Source: CAYXLI01 sp964464925 (lineage in GTDB: Bacteria; Acidobacteriota; Terriglobia; Bryobacterales; Bryobacteraceae). From it: 42,178 bases of DNA. Shown piece after piece: positions 8,780-16,668 of this stretch. Numbering within the stretch: the first letter of the stretch is position 1; the number at the start of each line of letters is the position of its first letter. The DNA lies in the NCBI GenBank assembly GCA_964464925.1, contig CAYXLI010000041.1:1-42178 (forward strand), read 5' to 3'. A program made the translations under genes and the position numbers. Below the pieces are notes generated by a model, which made no database searches, was not told the DNA's origin, and worked only from the letters and a program-made list of their open reading frames with translations.

Positions 8780-11700
8780 ATGAATACTCTCGTCCTTAAG
8801 AGGCTCAGGCTTGCAACGTGTGCGGCCCTGATGATGCTGTTCGCCACAATTCCAAGCTGGGCACAATTTGAAACAGCCCGACTGACGGGTCTTGTTCTTG
8901 ATGCGTCCGGCGCCGCCGTAGCGGGCGCCCGAATCACTGCAACAAACCTGGCCACCAATGCCGTTTCCACAGTGGACAGCGCCTCCCCTGATGGGCGGTT
9001 CCTCCTGTCTGCCCTGCCTCCTGGCCGATACCGTGTGGAGGTGAGCAAAGAAGGCTTTCGAATCCTGAAACAAGAGGTCACTCTCCAGGTTGCACAAGTG
9101 GCGGATGTGACCTTTACTCTTGAACCCGGTCAAGTAACCGAGTCCGTCACTGTCACCGAAGAGGCCGGCCTGGTGGAATCCGCGTCGTCCTCGATCGGTG
9201 CGGTAGTTCAGACGCGGCCAATCGTGGAATTGCCGCTGAACGGCCGCAACTTCACTCAACTCGCGACGCTATTGCCGGGTGTGACGCGAGGCGTGGCAGA
9301 TGGTGACGCGTCCGGCGGAAGAGGCAATGTGGAAACCTTCCGCAACAACTCTTCCGGCGGCGCGGCACTCGCGGTTAACGGATTACGCCCGCAGGCGAAC
9401 AGTTTCCTGCTGGACGGAACGGACAACAATGAATCGCTGGTGAACACGATCATCCTGAACCCGAATGTGGAATCGATCGCAGAATTCCGTGTGCAGACTT
9501 CGGTGGCACCCGCCGAGTTTGGACGCGCTGGCGGCGGTGTGGTGAACGCGGTTACGAAGAGCGGCACGAATGAGTATCACGGTAGCGCGTACTGGTTCCT
9601 ACGCAATAGCGAACTCGACGCCCGCCCAACGTTCGCCCCGACTAAAGATCCGTTCAAACGCAATCAGTTTGGCGGTTCGCTGGGCGGCAAGATCATCTCA
9701 AACAAATGGTTCTTTTTCGGGGACTACGATGGCCTGCGCAGGCGCCAGCCGCTATCAATAGACCAGGCCACCGTGCCGACGGCCAAGATGCGGACCGGCG
9801 ATTTCAGCGAACTGCTGAGCCCGGCGGCGGGGTCGGGCATCTCGAGTCCAATCTTCATTCGTGATCTAACGACGGGTGCTCCGTTCCCCGGCAACGTAAT
9901 TCCGGCCAGCCGGCAGAACAAGGCAGGATCGAATTACCTGAACGCCTTTCCCGTCGCGAATGTGCCAGGTAAGCTGACGCAGAACTACATTTCGCAGCGG
10001 CGACTGGTGGAAGACACGGATCAGTGGGATGTGCGGAGCGACTACATCCTGCGCCAGAACGACACCCTGTTCGCACGTTTTAGTAAAGGCACCACTGATT
10101 CAACGACGACTTCGCGGCTGACCACGCTGCCCGCGGGTTTCGGCTCCGGAACAAATACCGCGAATCCGTACCAGGCTGTTCTCGGCGAAACGCACGTCTT
10201 CAACAGCGCTCTCATTAACGAATCGCGGTTCTCGTTCAGTCGCATCAAGTATGGGTATCTGCCTCCATTCCAGGACCAACCGCTTTCGGCGAACCTGGGG
10301 ATTGCGAATGCGAACACGAGTCCGCTGCTCGGCGGCGGCGCATTGATCGGCGGATACAACAATCAACTGGAATACACGGGCGACTTCGGCCCTTACCTGG
10401 TACCGCAGAATACGTGGCAAGTAGCGGATACCGTTTCGTGGGTGCGCGCGCAGCATTCTTTGAAGTTCGGCTTTACGGTGATCCGGCGGCAGGTAAATCT
10501 GTTCCGTCCGAACCGCGGCAAAGGCTACTTCTTTTTGTTCGGAAATGGCGATAGCCCGTACTCGACAGGATTCGAGCAGGCCGATCTGCTGGCCGGATTT
10601 GTGAATGAGTACACGATTGGGCCTCCGTTCGGCATGGTGGGCACTCGCAACTGGGAGAATGGCTTTTTCGTTCAGGACGACTGGCGTGTTACGCGCCGGC
10701 TCACATTGAATCTGGGGCTACGCTATGACTATTTCACGTGGCCGACAGAGGTTGCGAACCGCCAGGCGAACTTCAACCTGGCGACGGGTGCGCTGCAGAT
10801 AGCGGGGCAGAGCGGTGTGCCGGCGAGTCTGCTGAAAACCGACAAGAACAACTTCGCTCCGCGCGTGGGCTTTGCCTTCTCTATGAATGACAAGACTGTG
10901 CTGCGCGGTGGATACGGAATTTTCTACTTCCTGGATCGCGGCGGCATAGACAACCAGTGGGCGCAGAATCCACCGTTCAGCGGCTACTCCTCATACCGGT
11001 TCGAGCAGGGCTACCGCATTACGCTTTCGGGCCAGGCTCCGCTTGGGAACGGCACGAGCGGATCGCTGGACAACCGGTTCGCGGCAAATCCCCTTCCGCT
11101 TGGCAGCACGGCGGGAATCAATTTGAACAACCCGGTGGGACTGACCGTGTTCGCCTCGAATTCGAATAACGTGAATTCGTATGTGCAGCAGTGGAACCTG
11201 CAGGTGCAACGCGAACTTCCAGGCCAGTGGGTATTGGACCTAGGCTATGTGGCGACCGCAGGGCACAAGCTAATGACTTACTGGGATGCCAACCGGCCAG
11301 TGTTCAACTCGAACAACGTGCGTGCTTACCCGCAACTGGGCAGCGTAAACGTGCAGGAGTCGCGCGGCAACTCAATCTACAACGCCATGCAATTGCAGAT
11401 CGAGCGCCGGTTTGCAAACGGCTTCCAGATGCGGGGTGCGTATACGTGGTCACACGCAATCGACGACGGTTTGGGAGCCTTCGACTCTGGCCAGCCTCAG
11501 GACATTCGCAACCTGAGCCTGGAGCGAGCGAGTTCCAGCCTCGACATACGGCATCGCTGGGTGCTGAGCGGATTGTACGAGCTGCCGTTCGGCAAGAGCA
11601 AGGCGGTAGGTTCGAGCTGGAATCGAGCAACGGATCTGGTTCTCGGTAACTGGCAAATGAACGGCATCTGGGTGTGGCAGACGGGCCAGCCCGTGAACAT

Positions 11701-12076
11701 CACCCAAGGCGATAACTACCGGCCGGATCCAGTGGGATCGCCGACGGTGACCGGCAATCCGGACAACTCCATTTCGGCCAGCTTGTTCCGGCAGGTTCCG
11801 AAGAACGCATCGGGTGTCGTGATTCGGCCTGGCTTCCTCAGCCGGAACGCGATCTACGGGCCCGGGACGAATCAGCTCGACCTTTCTGTGTTCAAGAAGT
11901 TCCCGATTACGGAGCGCGTCAAGATGGAGTTCCGGGCCGAGAGCTTCAACCTGACGAATACGCCGCAGTTTGCGAATCCGCAGGGGGACATCACGAACGG
12001 CAACTTCGGGAAGATCACGACTACGAGGTTTTCGACGAACCGGCAAACGCAGTTGGCTTTGCGGTTCTCGTTCTGA
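8780..12076 (+). CDS. Oar-like TonB-dependent receptor A
   Basis: A 1098-aa outer-membrane protein. A signal peptide (about 1-28, ending PSWA-Q) precedes a carboxypeptidase-regulatory-like beta-sandwich domain (GLVLDASGAAVAGARITATN, about 32-115). A plug domain follows with PLNGRNFTQLATLLPGV and FLLDGTDNNESL, then a long barrel with repeated aromatic-ended strands (NLGLRYDYFTW; GFAFSMNDKTVLRGGYGIFY). The last residue is Phe (ALRFSF), the usual BAM recognition end. Such receptors are abundant in Acidobacteriota and are thought to import or display large glycans or peptides; no ligand can be assigned. I chose ATG 8780 over an in-frame ATG at 8747 because it begins directly at the Lys/Arg n-region of the signal peptide. 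A regulator candidate is divergent upstream and a hairpin terminator follows. Confidence 0.92.
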   Translation: MNTLVLKRLRLATCAALMMLFATIPSWAQFETARLTGLVLDASGAAVAGARITATNLATNAVSTVDSASPDGRFLLSALPPGRYRVEVSKEGFRILKQEVTLQVAQVADVTFTLEPGQVTESVTVTEEAGLVESASSSIGAVVQTRPIVELPLNGRNFTQLATLLPGVTRGVADGDASGGRGNVETFRNNSSGGAALAVNGLRPQANSFLLDGTDNNESLVNTIILNPNVESIAEFRVQTSVAPAEFGRAGGGVVNAVTKSGTNEYHGSAYWFLRNSELDARPTFAPTKDPFKRNQFGGSLGGKIISNKWFFFGDYDGLRRRQPLSIDQATVPTAKMRTGDFSELLSPAAGSGISSPIFIRDLTTGAPFPGNVIPASRQNKAGSNYLNAFPVANVPGKLTQNYISQRRLVEDTDQWDVRSDYILRQNDTLFARFSKGTTDSTTTSRLTTLPAGFGSGTNTANPYQAVLGETHVFNSALINESRFSFSRIKYGYLPPFQDQPLSANLGIANANTSPLLGGGALIGGYNNQLEYTGDFGPYLVPQNTWQVADTVSWVRAQHSLKFGFTVIRRQVNLFRPNRGKGYFFLFGNGDSPYSTGFEQADLLAGFVNEYTIGPPFGMVGTRNWENGFFVQDDWRVTRRLTLNLGLRYDYFTWPTEVANRQANFNLATGALQIAGQSGVPASLLKTDKNNFAPRVGFAFSMNDKTVLRGGYGIFYFLDRGGIDNQWAQNPPFSGYSSYRFEQGYRITLSGQAPLGNGTSGSLDNRFAANPLPLGSTAGINLNNPVGLTVFASNSNNVNSYVQQWNLQVQRELPGQWVLDLGYVATAGHKLMTYWDANRPVFNSNNVRAYPQLGSVNVQESRGNSIYNAMQLQIERRFANGFQMRGAYTWSHAIDDGLGAFDSGQPQDIRNLSLERASSSLDIRHRWVLSGLYELPFGKSKAVGSSWNRATDLVLGNWQMNGIWVWQTGQPVNITQGDNYRPDPVGSPTVTGNPDNSISASLFRQVPKNASGVVIRPGFLSRNAIYGPGTNQLDLSVFKKFPITERVKMEFRAESFNLTNTPQFANPQGDITNGNFGKITTTRFSTNRQTQLALRFSF

Positions 12077-12097
12077 GCACCTCATCGTAGTGAGTGC

Positions 12098-12129
12098 GAA
12101 GGGACCGGAGCGATCCGGTCCCTTCTTTT
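12098..12129 (+). terminator. Intrinsic terminator after receptor A
   Basis: A perfect 12-bp stem GAAGGGACCGGA / TCCGGTCCCTTC closes a GCGA tetraloop and is followed by TTTT (12126-12129). It lies 22 bp after the receptor stop and touches the stop codon of the converging hydrolase gene. The T-run is only on the plus strand, so it is best suited to ending the receptor transcript; the stem itself could also slow the opposing operon. Confidence 0.88.
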
Positions 12130-13256
12130 CAGAAACCCGCGGCCTTCCCCTTCGCCTTTGCGCGAGTGAGTTCCCGGATGAGCGCAGTTTCCTCTGGTTT
12201 GTATGGCGAGCCGTCTTCCCGGAACACTTCGTGGAACCAGATCTGTGGTACGCGATCTCCGACGTAAGGCTTTTGCCAGGAATCCCACGGCAGATATGTC
12301 TGCGTCTTGCCGGCGACCAGGCCCCAGTTGATCGCGGCCACACCGTACTTTTGCGCGATAGGCAGTGTCCCGGAGAACGTGCTGCCGTTGCCACGCGCCA
12401 TATACTCCGTGCACAGCAGAGGGCGATTGTATTGCTGTAGTGAGATAATGCGCTTCTCAAACTGCTCCGGTTTCTCGTAGCTGTGAAACGAGATCACATC
12501 GGACTCTTCGAGTTGTACCTTCGCCATTGCACTGAGCTTGGCCGGATCGGACCAGTCGCCCTGCCACACGCCGCTGGTGAGCGGCTGTTTCGGCTTGGCT
12601 GATCGAGCCCATGCGAAGGCCCGCGGCAAGAGAGCAAGCACCAGTTCCTTCTTATTCGCGGGCTGCTGCGTCAGGTAACTGGAGTTGTTCATGTTGTCCG
12701 GCTCATTCCAAATGTCCCAGGCGAGCACGCGCGGATCGTTGGCGAACGCGGATACCACACCCTTTACATATTGTTCGAGGCGCGGGTATTGCGCGGGATC
12801 CTGCAGCGCCTTCACGCCCGGGCTCTGCATCCAGCCCGAATTATGCACTCCTGGCTTCGGCGCCCTTTGGGGTCCGAGTTGCGGATTCGGATCCCAGCAT
12901 GCGTCGAACAGGACAAACATGGGTTTGATGTGATGCCTGGCTGAAATGGTGAGGAACTGGTCAATGCGTCTACGGAACCCTTGCGGATCCTGATCCCAAA
13001 GCAGATCGTGCAGGAAGACACGCATGGTGTTCATCCCGATGCTTTCTGCCCAGCCGAGTTCAGTGTCGATGCGCTTGGGATCGAACGTTCCGGCCTGCCA
13101 CATCTCCAACTCATTGATGGCGGTGGAGGGAATATAGTTCGCTCCTACGAGCCAGGGTTGCTGGTTGTACCAAGTGCGGGCGCGCTGCTCCGTCCAGCGC
13201 GTCTGAGCGCACAGAGGAAGTGCGAGGAGGCATACGAGCAAAAGTCGGCGGTGCAT
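12129..13256 (-). CDS. Secreted GH5-like glycoside hydrolase (clan A type)
   Basis: A 375-aa protein with a signal peptide (RRLLLVCLLALPLCA-Q) and a (beta/alpha)8 barrel resembling cellulase/mannanase-type GH5 enzymes. GMNTMRVFLHDLLW is the first-barrel-strand region. WDIWNEPDN holds the likely acid/base Glu (E185) preceded by Asn, and LCTEYMARG holds the likely nucleophile (E284), the spacing expected for clan A enzymes. It is the last gene of the minus-strand polyamine-linked operon. Only 7 bp separate it from the oxidase stop, and its ribosome-binding site AAAGGA overlaps that stop codon, so translation is probably coupled. The natural substrate and the link to polyamine genes are unknown. 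Confidence 0.82.
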   Translation of the reverse strand: MHRRLLLVCLLALPLCAQTRWTEQRARTWYNQQPWLVGANYIPSTAINELEMWQAGTFDPKRIDTELGWAESIGMNTMRVFLHDLLWDQDPQGFRRRIDQFLTISARHHIKPMFVLFDACWDPNPQLGPQRAPKPGVHNSGWMQSPGVKALQDPAQYPRLEQYVKGVVSAFANDPRVLAWDIWNEPDNMNNSSYLTQQPANKKELVLALLPRAFAWARSAKPKQPLTSGVWQGDWSDPAKLSAMAKVQLEESDVISFHSYEKPEQFEKRIISLQQYNRPLLCTEYMARGNGSTFSGTLPIAQKYGVAAINWGLVAGKTQTYLPWDSWQKPYVGDRVPQIWFHEVFREDGSPYKPEETALIRELTRAKAKGKAAGF

Positions 13257-13263
13257 GTGTCCT

Positions 13264-14760
13264 TTATTGTCTATGAGCGAGCGTCAGAGCTGTGTCCGCA
13301 GCGCTTACGCCGCGGTACTGTGCTTCTTCAAAAATAGAGAATCCGCTCACGTCGGAGTTCGCGTAGAGGATGCCGTAGTGCCCTTTCCCGGCAAGACGAA
13401 GGCGCTCGGGCTGAAAGAGGCTGCCGGGCACAGGCCGGGCCATGGCGTGACCTATGCGCATAATGTCGATCCGTGAGACGCATTGGCGAATGTCCGGATG
13501 CGCGCGGGAGAGATCGTTCAGGATCGCTTCCTTCCAATGGTTCCAATCCCTGCTGAGCAGAAGCCGCCGGTTCTCCGCAGGGGAGCCGGTCGCGAGAGCC
13601 CAATAGAAAGTCCAGACCGTGCGTTCGACGCGAGAATTCAGGCTCATGTGCCGGGCGTGAACGTAGCCGAGTGCCGGTGAGTCGTAGATGACGTTGTCCC
13701 AGGCGAGTTCGATACCCTTTTCCCGCGGCAACCGGTCCAGCGTGAGATTCGCGGTGAGCCAAGGGGAGTATTCCGTGCGCAGCGGCGGAGCATCGTCCAT
13801 CAGATAACGCGCGGTGAACGTAGGTGCGGCGAGAATGACCTGACCGGCGGAGAACTCCATATCTGGAGTCAACACTCTATATCTACTCTTTTGCTTCTCG
13901 ATCCGGTAAGCAGTGGCGCCGGTGCGAATGTATTGTTTCAGCTTCGCTGTGAGCCGGCGCAGGATCCAGCCATTGCCCTCCGGCCAAGTCAGAGGGCCCT
14001 TCTCATCGTGCTCACGCGATGCGAAGTAGTGAATGCCGGCCCAGGCGGATGTATCCGACGAGTGTGCGCCGTAGTCATCACGGCAGGAATAGTCTACGTA
14101 CCAGTGCAGGTAAGGCGATTCGAAGCGATTCTGCTTCAGCCAATCGCGCATGGAGAACCGGTCGAGATCAGACGGGCGCGCACCAACCGCCATGGGGATC
14201 GTGAACTGCCGAGTGGCGCGCTGTTCTTTCATGAGTTGATCGAAGCGCTGAAACTCCTCCTTGTCCCGCTTCGTGGCGGCGAACTCAGGTTCGAGACCCT
14301 CTTGCCAGCGGCCGTGAAGAAAGAGACGCTCTTGAGGGCTGAAGCAGAGATACCGTTCATCCCAGATGCCGTCCTTGAGCACACCGAACTCTTCCATTAA
14401 TTCCTTTACGAAAATGGCCTCTTTGTTCGGCACGGGTACGTAGTGCGCCGCCCAAGGATAGGCACTGACCTCATTTTCGCCAAACCGGGAGTTGCCGCCG
14501 GCTTGCGGCTCCATCTCGAGCACAACGAAATCCTTGTAGCCGCGCTTTTCCAGGCGCCATGCCGCAGAAAGGCCGGCCATGCCGCCGCCAACGATCACGA
14601 TCCCATGCTTCTCCTTGCGTTCAGGTGCGGCAAAGGAGACGCGATCGCGCAGGCGGTGGCCGGCGATTTGGGATTCGTTCACGAACGTGCCGATTATCGG
14701 ACGATCGCCTTTGGCGTTGAGCCCTATAAGGGCGGCACTGAGGAATTGGCGGCGGTGCAT
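13264..14760 (-). CDS. Tat-exported FAD-dependent amine oxidase-like protein
   Basis: A 498-aa flavoprotein of the flavin-containing amine oxidase / protoporphyrinogen-oxidase-like family. The N-terminus MHRRQFLSAALIGLNAKG is a twin-arginine-type signal, so the folded FAD protein is probably exported. The dinucleotide motif IVIVGGGMAGLSAAWRLEKRG (glycines near 58-63) and the following acidic LEMEPQAGGN are classic. ATG 14760 is preferred to an upstream in-frame start at 14790 because it places RR at the very N-terminus and avoids overlap with the spermidine synthase. Its neighbours make polyamines, so oxidation of a polyamine or modified amine is plausible but inferred; no substrate residues can be assigned by eye. 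Confidence 0.82.
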   Translation of the reverse strand: MHRRQFLSAALIGLNAKGDRPIIGTFVNESQIAGHRLRDRVSFAAPERKEKHGIVIVGGGMAGLSAAWRLEKRGYKDFVVLEMEPQAGGNSRFGENEVSAYPWAAHYVPVPNKEAIFVKELMEEFGVLKDGIWDERYLCFSPQERLFLHGRWQEGLEPEFAATKRDKEEFQRFDQLMKEQRATRQFTIPMAVGARPSDLDRFSMRDWLKQNRFESPYLHWYVDYSCRDDYGAHSSDTSAWAGIHYFASREHDEKGPLTWPEGNGWILRRLTAKLKQYIRTGATAYRIEKQKSRYRVLTPDMEFSAGQVILAAPTFTARYLMDDAPPLRTEYSPWLTANLTLDRLPREKGIELAWDNVIYDSPALGYVHARHMSLNSRVERTVWTFYWALATGSPAENRRLLLSRDWNHWKEAILNDLSRAHPDIRQCVSRIDIMRIGHAMARPVPGSLFQPERLRLAGKGHYGILYANSDVSGFSIFEEAQYRGVSAADTALTLAHRQ

Positions 14761-14768
14761 GCAGCTAG

Positions 14769-16265
14769 CTAATGCGCGATGTCTCGCCACTCCCTCTCAT
14801 ACAGCCGCACCAGGATCTGGTCGTTCAGCCGGTTCGGCTCCACCTGAAGCGGCTGCATGTCACCGGGGAAATGGAATAGTTCCGCGAGCGTTTGAGTATT
14901 GAGGAAACGCAGGCCCGATACCAGTTGCGATGGCGTCTCATACGGACGGTTGGATGCGAGGATAAAACCCCACTCGCCGAAGGATGGCACGTAGACGTGA
15001 TACGGGTACGTCTGCATGCCCGTCTGCCGGATTGTCGAATGGATGCACCAGTAGGACTCGCGCGCAAAGAGCGGCGACGTGCTCTGTACGACAAAGCCGC
15101 CGTTGGCCGAGATGTGTTTCGATAACAGCCGGTAGAAGGCGGTAGTGTACAGCTTTCCGAGTGAGTAGTTGGTCGGATCGGGAAAATCCACGACCGCGAA
15201 ATCGAACATATCGTTGTGCTCGGCGAGCCAGGGGAACGCATCCTCATTGATGACACGAAGCCGCGGATTGCTGAGCGATTTCGAATTCAGTTCCGCAAGG
15301 TAAGGATTGGTGCGGAACAGCTTCGTCATCTCAGGGTCGAGATCGACCAGCGTGATGGCCTCAACGGAGGGATACTTGAGGATTTCGCGCACGGCGAGGC
15401 CATCGCCTCCGCCCAGCACCAGCACGCGCTTTGCGCCGGGCACAGCGGCCAGTCCTGGATGAACCAGCGCTTCGTGATAGCGGTACTCGTCACGAGATGA
15501 AAACTGTAGATGCGAACTGAGGAAGAGGCGAATATCGTCCTTCCACTTCGTGAGCACTATCCGCTGGTAGCGGGTGTTCTTCGACAGGATGACTTCATCG
15601 GCATAAAGATTGTTGTCGGCCGCGGCCGAGATGCGCTCGGCACCGACCATACCGGCCGTCAGTGCCCCGAGCACCAGCACGCCGGCGATGCGGAGAAAGC
15701 TACTTCGGCCGAGCTGATCCCGAAACAGGAACGTGGACCACAGCGCGACGACTGCGTTGATCATCCCGAACAGAATGGCTGAACGGACCAGGCCGAGGTG
15801 GGGAACGAGCAGCAGCGGAAACAGAAGCGAGGCCCCGAGCGCACCGAGGTAGTCGAACGTGAGGACATGGCTGACGAGATCACTAAAGCGGAAGCGATCC
15901 TTGAGGATCCGCATGAGCAGCGGAATTTCCAGTCCGACCAGCGTACCGATGAGGATCACGATGAGATACAGCAGGAAGCGGAAGCTCTGGGTATAGGCGA
16001 AGGCCCAGAACAGCAATGAGGACGAGAATCCGCCTATGAGCCCCACGAGGAGTTCGATATAGATAAAGCGCGCCACCAGGCCCCGCCCCACGAACTTCGA
16101 GAGCCAGCTTCCGATGCCCATGGCGAACAGGTAACTACCGATAACGGTAGAGAACTGGAGCACGCTGTCACCGAGGAGATAGCTGGCCAGCGTGCCCGCG
16201 ATCAGTTCATAGATTAGCCCACAGGCGGCAATCAGGAAAACCGAGATGAAGAGAACTACTGACAA
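14769..16265 (-). CDS. speE: Membrane-fused spermidine synthase (aminopropyltransferase)
   Basis: Transfers the aminopropyl group of decarboxylated SAM to an amine. About seven hydrophobic helices fill residues 1-210 (GLIYELIAGTLASYLLGDS is typical of membrane-fused members). The catalytic domain follows with DEYRYHEALVHP (about 259-270), the SAM loop LGGGDG (284-289), DLDP (308-311), DA (342-343) and DFPDP (360-364), so all usual residues are kept. The best start is TTG at 16265, one base after the DUF350 stop, giving 498 aa and an N-terminus at the first helix; an ATG at 16316 would overlap DUF350 by 50 bp. The acceptor could be putrescine, spermidine or a membrane-associated amine. The stop lies 8 bp before the oxidase start. 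Confidence 0.9.
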   Translation of the reverse strand: MSVVLFISVFLIAACGLIYELIAGTLASYLLGDSVLQFSTVIGSYLFAMGIGSWLSKFVGRGLVARFIYIELLVGLIGGFSSSLLFWAFAYTQSFRFLLYLIVILIGTLVGLEIPLLMRILKDRFRFSDLVSHVLTFDYLGALGASLLFPLLLVPHLGLVRSAILFGMINAVVALWSTFLFRDQLGRSSFLRIAGVLVLGALTAGMVGAERISAAADNNLYADEVILSKNTRYQRIVLTKWKDDIRLFLSSHLQFSSRDEYRYHEALVHPGLAAVPGAKRVLVLGGGDGLAVREILKYPSVEAITLVDLDPEMTKLFRTNPYLAELNSKSLSNPRLRVINEDAFPWLAEHNDMFDFAVVDFPDPTNYSLGKLYTTAFYRLLSKHISANGGFVVQSTSPLFARESYWCIHSTIRQTGMQTYPYHVYVPSFGEWGFILASNRPYETPSQLVSGLRFLNTQTLAELFHFPGDMQPLQVEPNRLNDQILVRLYEREWRDIAH

Positions 16266-16266
16266 G

Positions 16267-16479
16267 CTAGTGCACTGCCGCCGCGATGATGATACACACA
16301 CCGATGGACATGGCACCCACCATAATGGCCAAGGCAGTGTTCTTCTTCTCCACGATTTCGGCCCACAGATCGTAGGGCGTCATTTTGTCGATTAACGCAA
16401 AGGCGCCCACGAAGATGATGATGCCGAGAATCGCATACAACACTGCGTTCAGCAGGTAACCGGGGTGAAACTCAGCCAT
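16267..16479 (-). CDS. DUF350 small membrane protein
   Basis: A 70-aa protein with two transmembrane helices (about 10-28 and 46-68) joined by DKMTPYDLWAEIVEKKNTA, the typical DUF350 linker with its acidic and Lys-rich motif. DUF350 proteins (E. coli YjfL is a relative) are inner-membrane proteins often found, as I recall, beside polyamine-transfer and PspA/SPFH genes; their biochemical role is unknown. It sits 3 bp after the 61-aa gene and 1 bp before the synthase start, so it is firmly part of the operon. One domain repeat is present here, whereas some relatives carry two. Confidence 0.88.
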   Translation of the reverse strand: MAEFHPGYLLNAVLYAILGIIIFVGAFALIDKMTPYDLWAEIVEKKNTALAIMVGAMSIGVCIIIAAAVH

Positions 16480-16482
16480 AAC

Positions 16483-16668
16483 TTACTTTCCTCCAGAATA
16501 TCTGTGATAGCCGCTATAGATGGGGCGGTACGCGCCCGGGTTGTCGCGCACGGAGCGCGGGTCGGTATGGGTCTGGTTGACCGAAGAGAAACTATATCCC
16601 TTGTAGTCGAGCCAGGAAGCGCCGCCAATGAGCGAAAGCGCGTACAGCGCGAAGAGAGGGTGCTTCAA
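16483..16668 (-). CDS. 61-aa exported or anchored small protein of the polyamine operon
   Basis: I do not recognise a family. The sequence has a short hydrophobic N-terminus (HPLFALYALSLIGGASWL, residues 3-20) that could be a signal anchor, then a polar region with DPRSVRDNPGAYRPIYSGYH and a C-terminal SGGK. It starts with TTG, but the start is well supported: AGGAGGTGA lies at proper distance upstream, inside the last codons of the preceding gene, and TTGA overlaps that gene's TGA stop. Its place between DUF4178 and DUF350 suggests it is a small subunit of the same membrane assembly. Confidence 0.75.
   Translation of the reverse strand: MKHPLFALYALSLIGGASWLDYKGYSFSSVNQTHTDPRSVRDNPGAYRPIYSGYHRYSGGK

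Noticed and set aside
11450..12460. Open frame of 336 codons on the minus strand
   Set aside because: It runs opposite the receptor A barrel, through the hairpin terminator and over the hydrolase gene; composition is Arg/Pro-rich without any domain.
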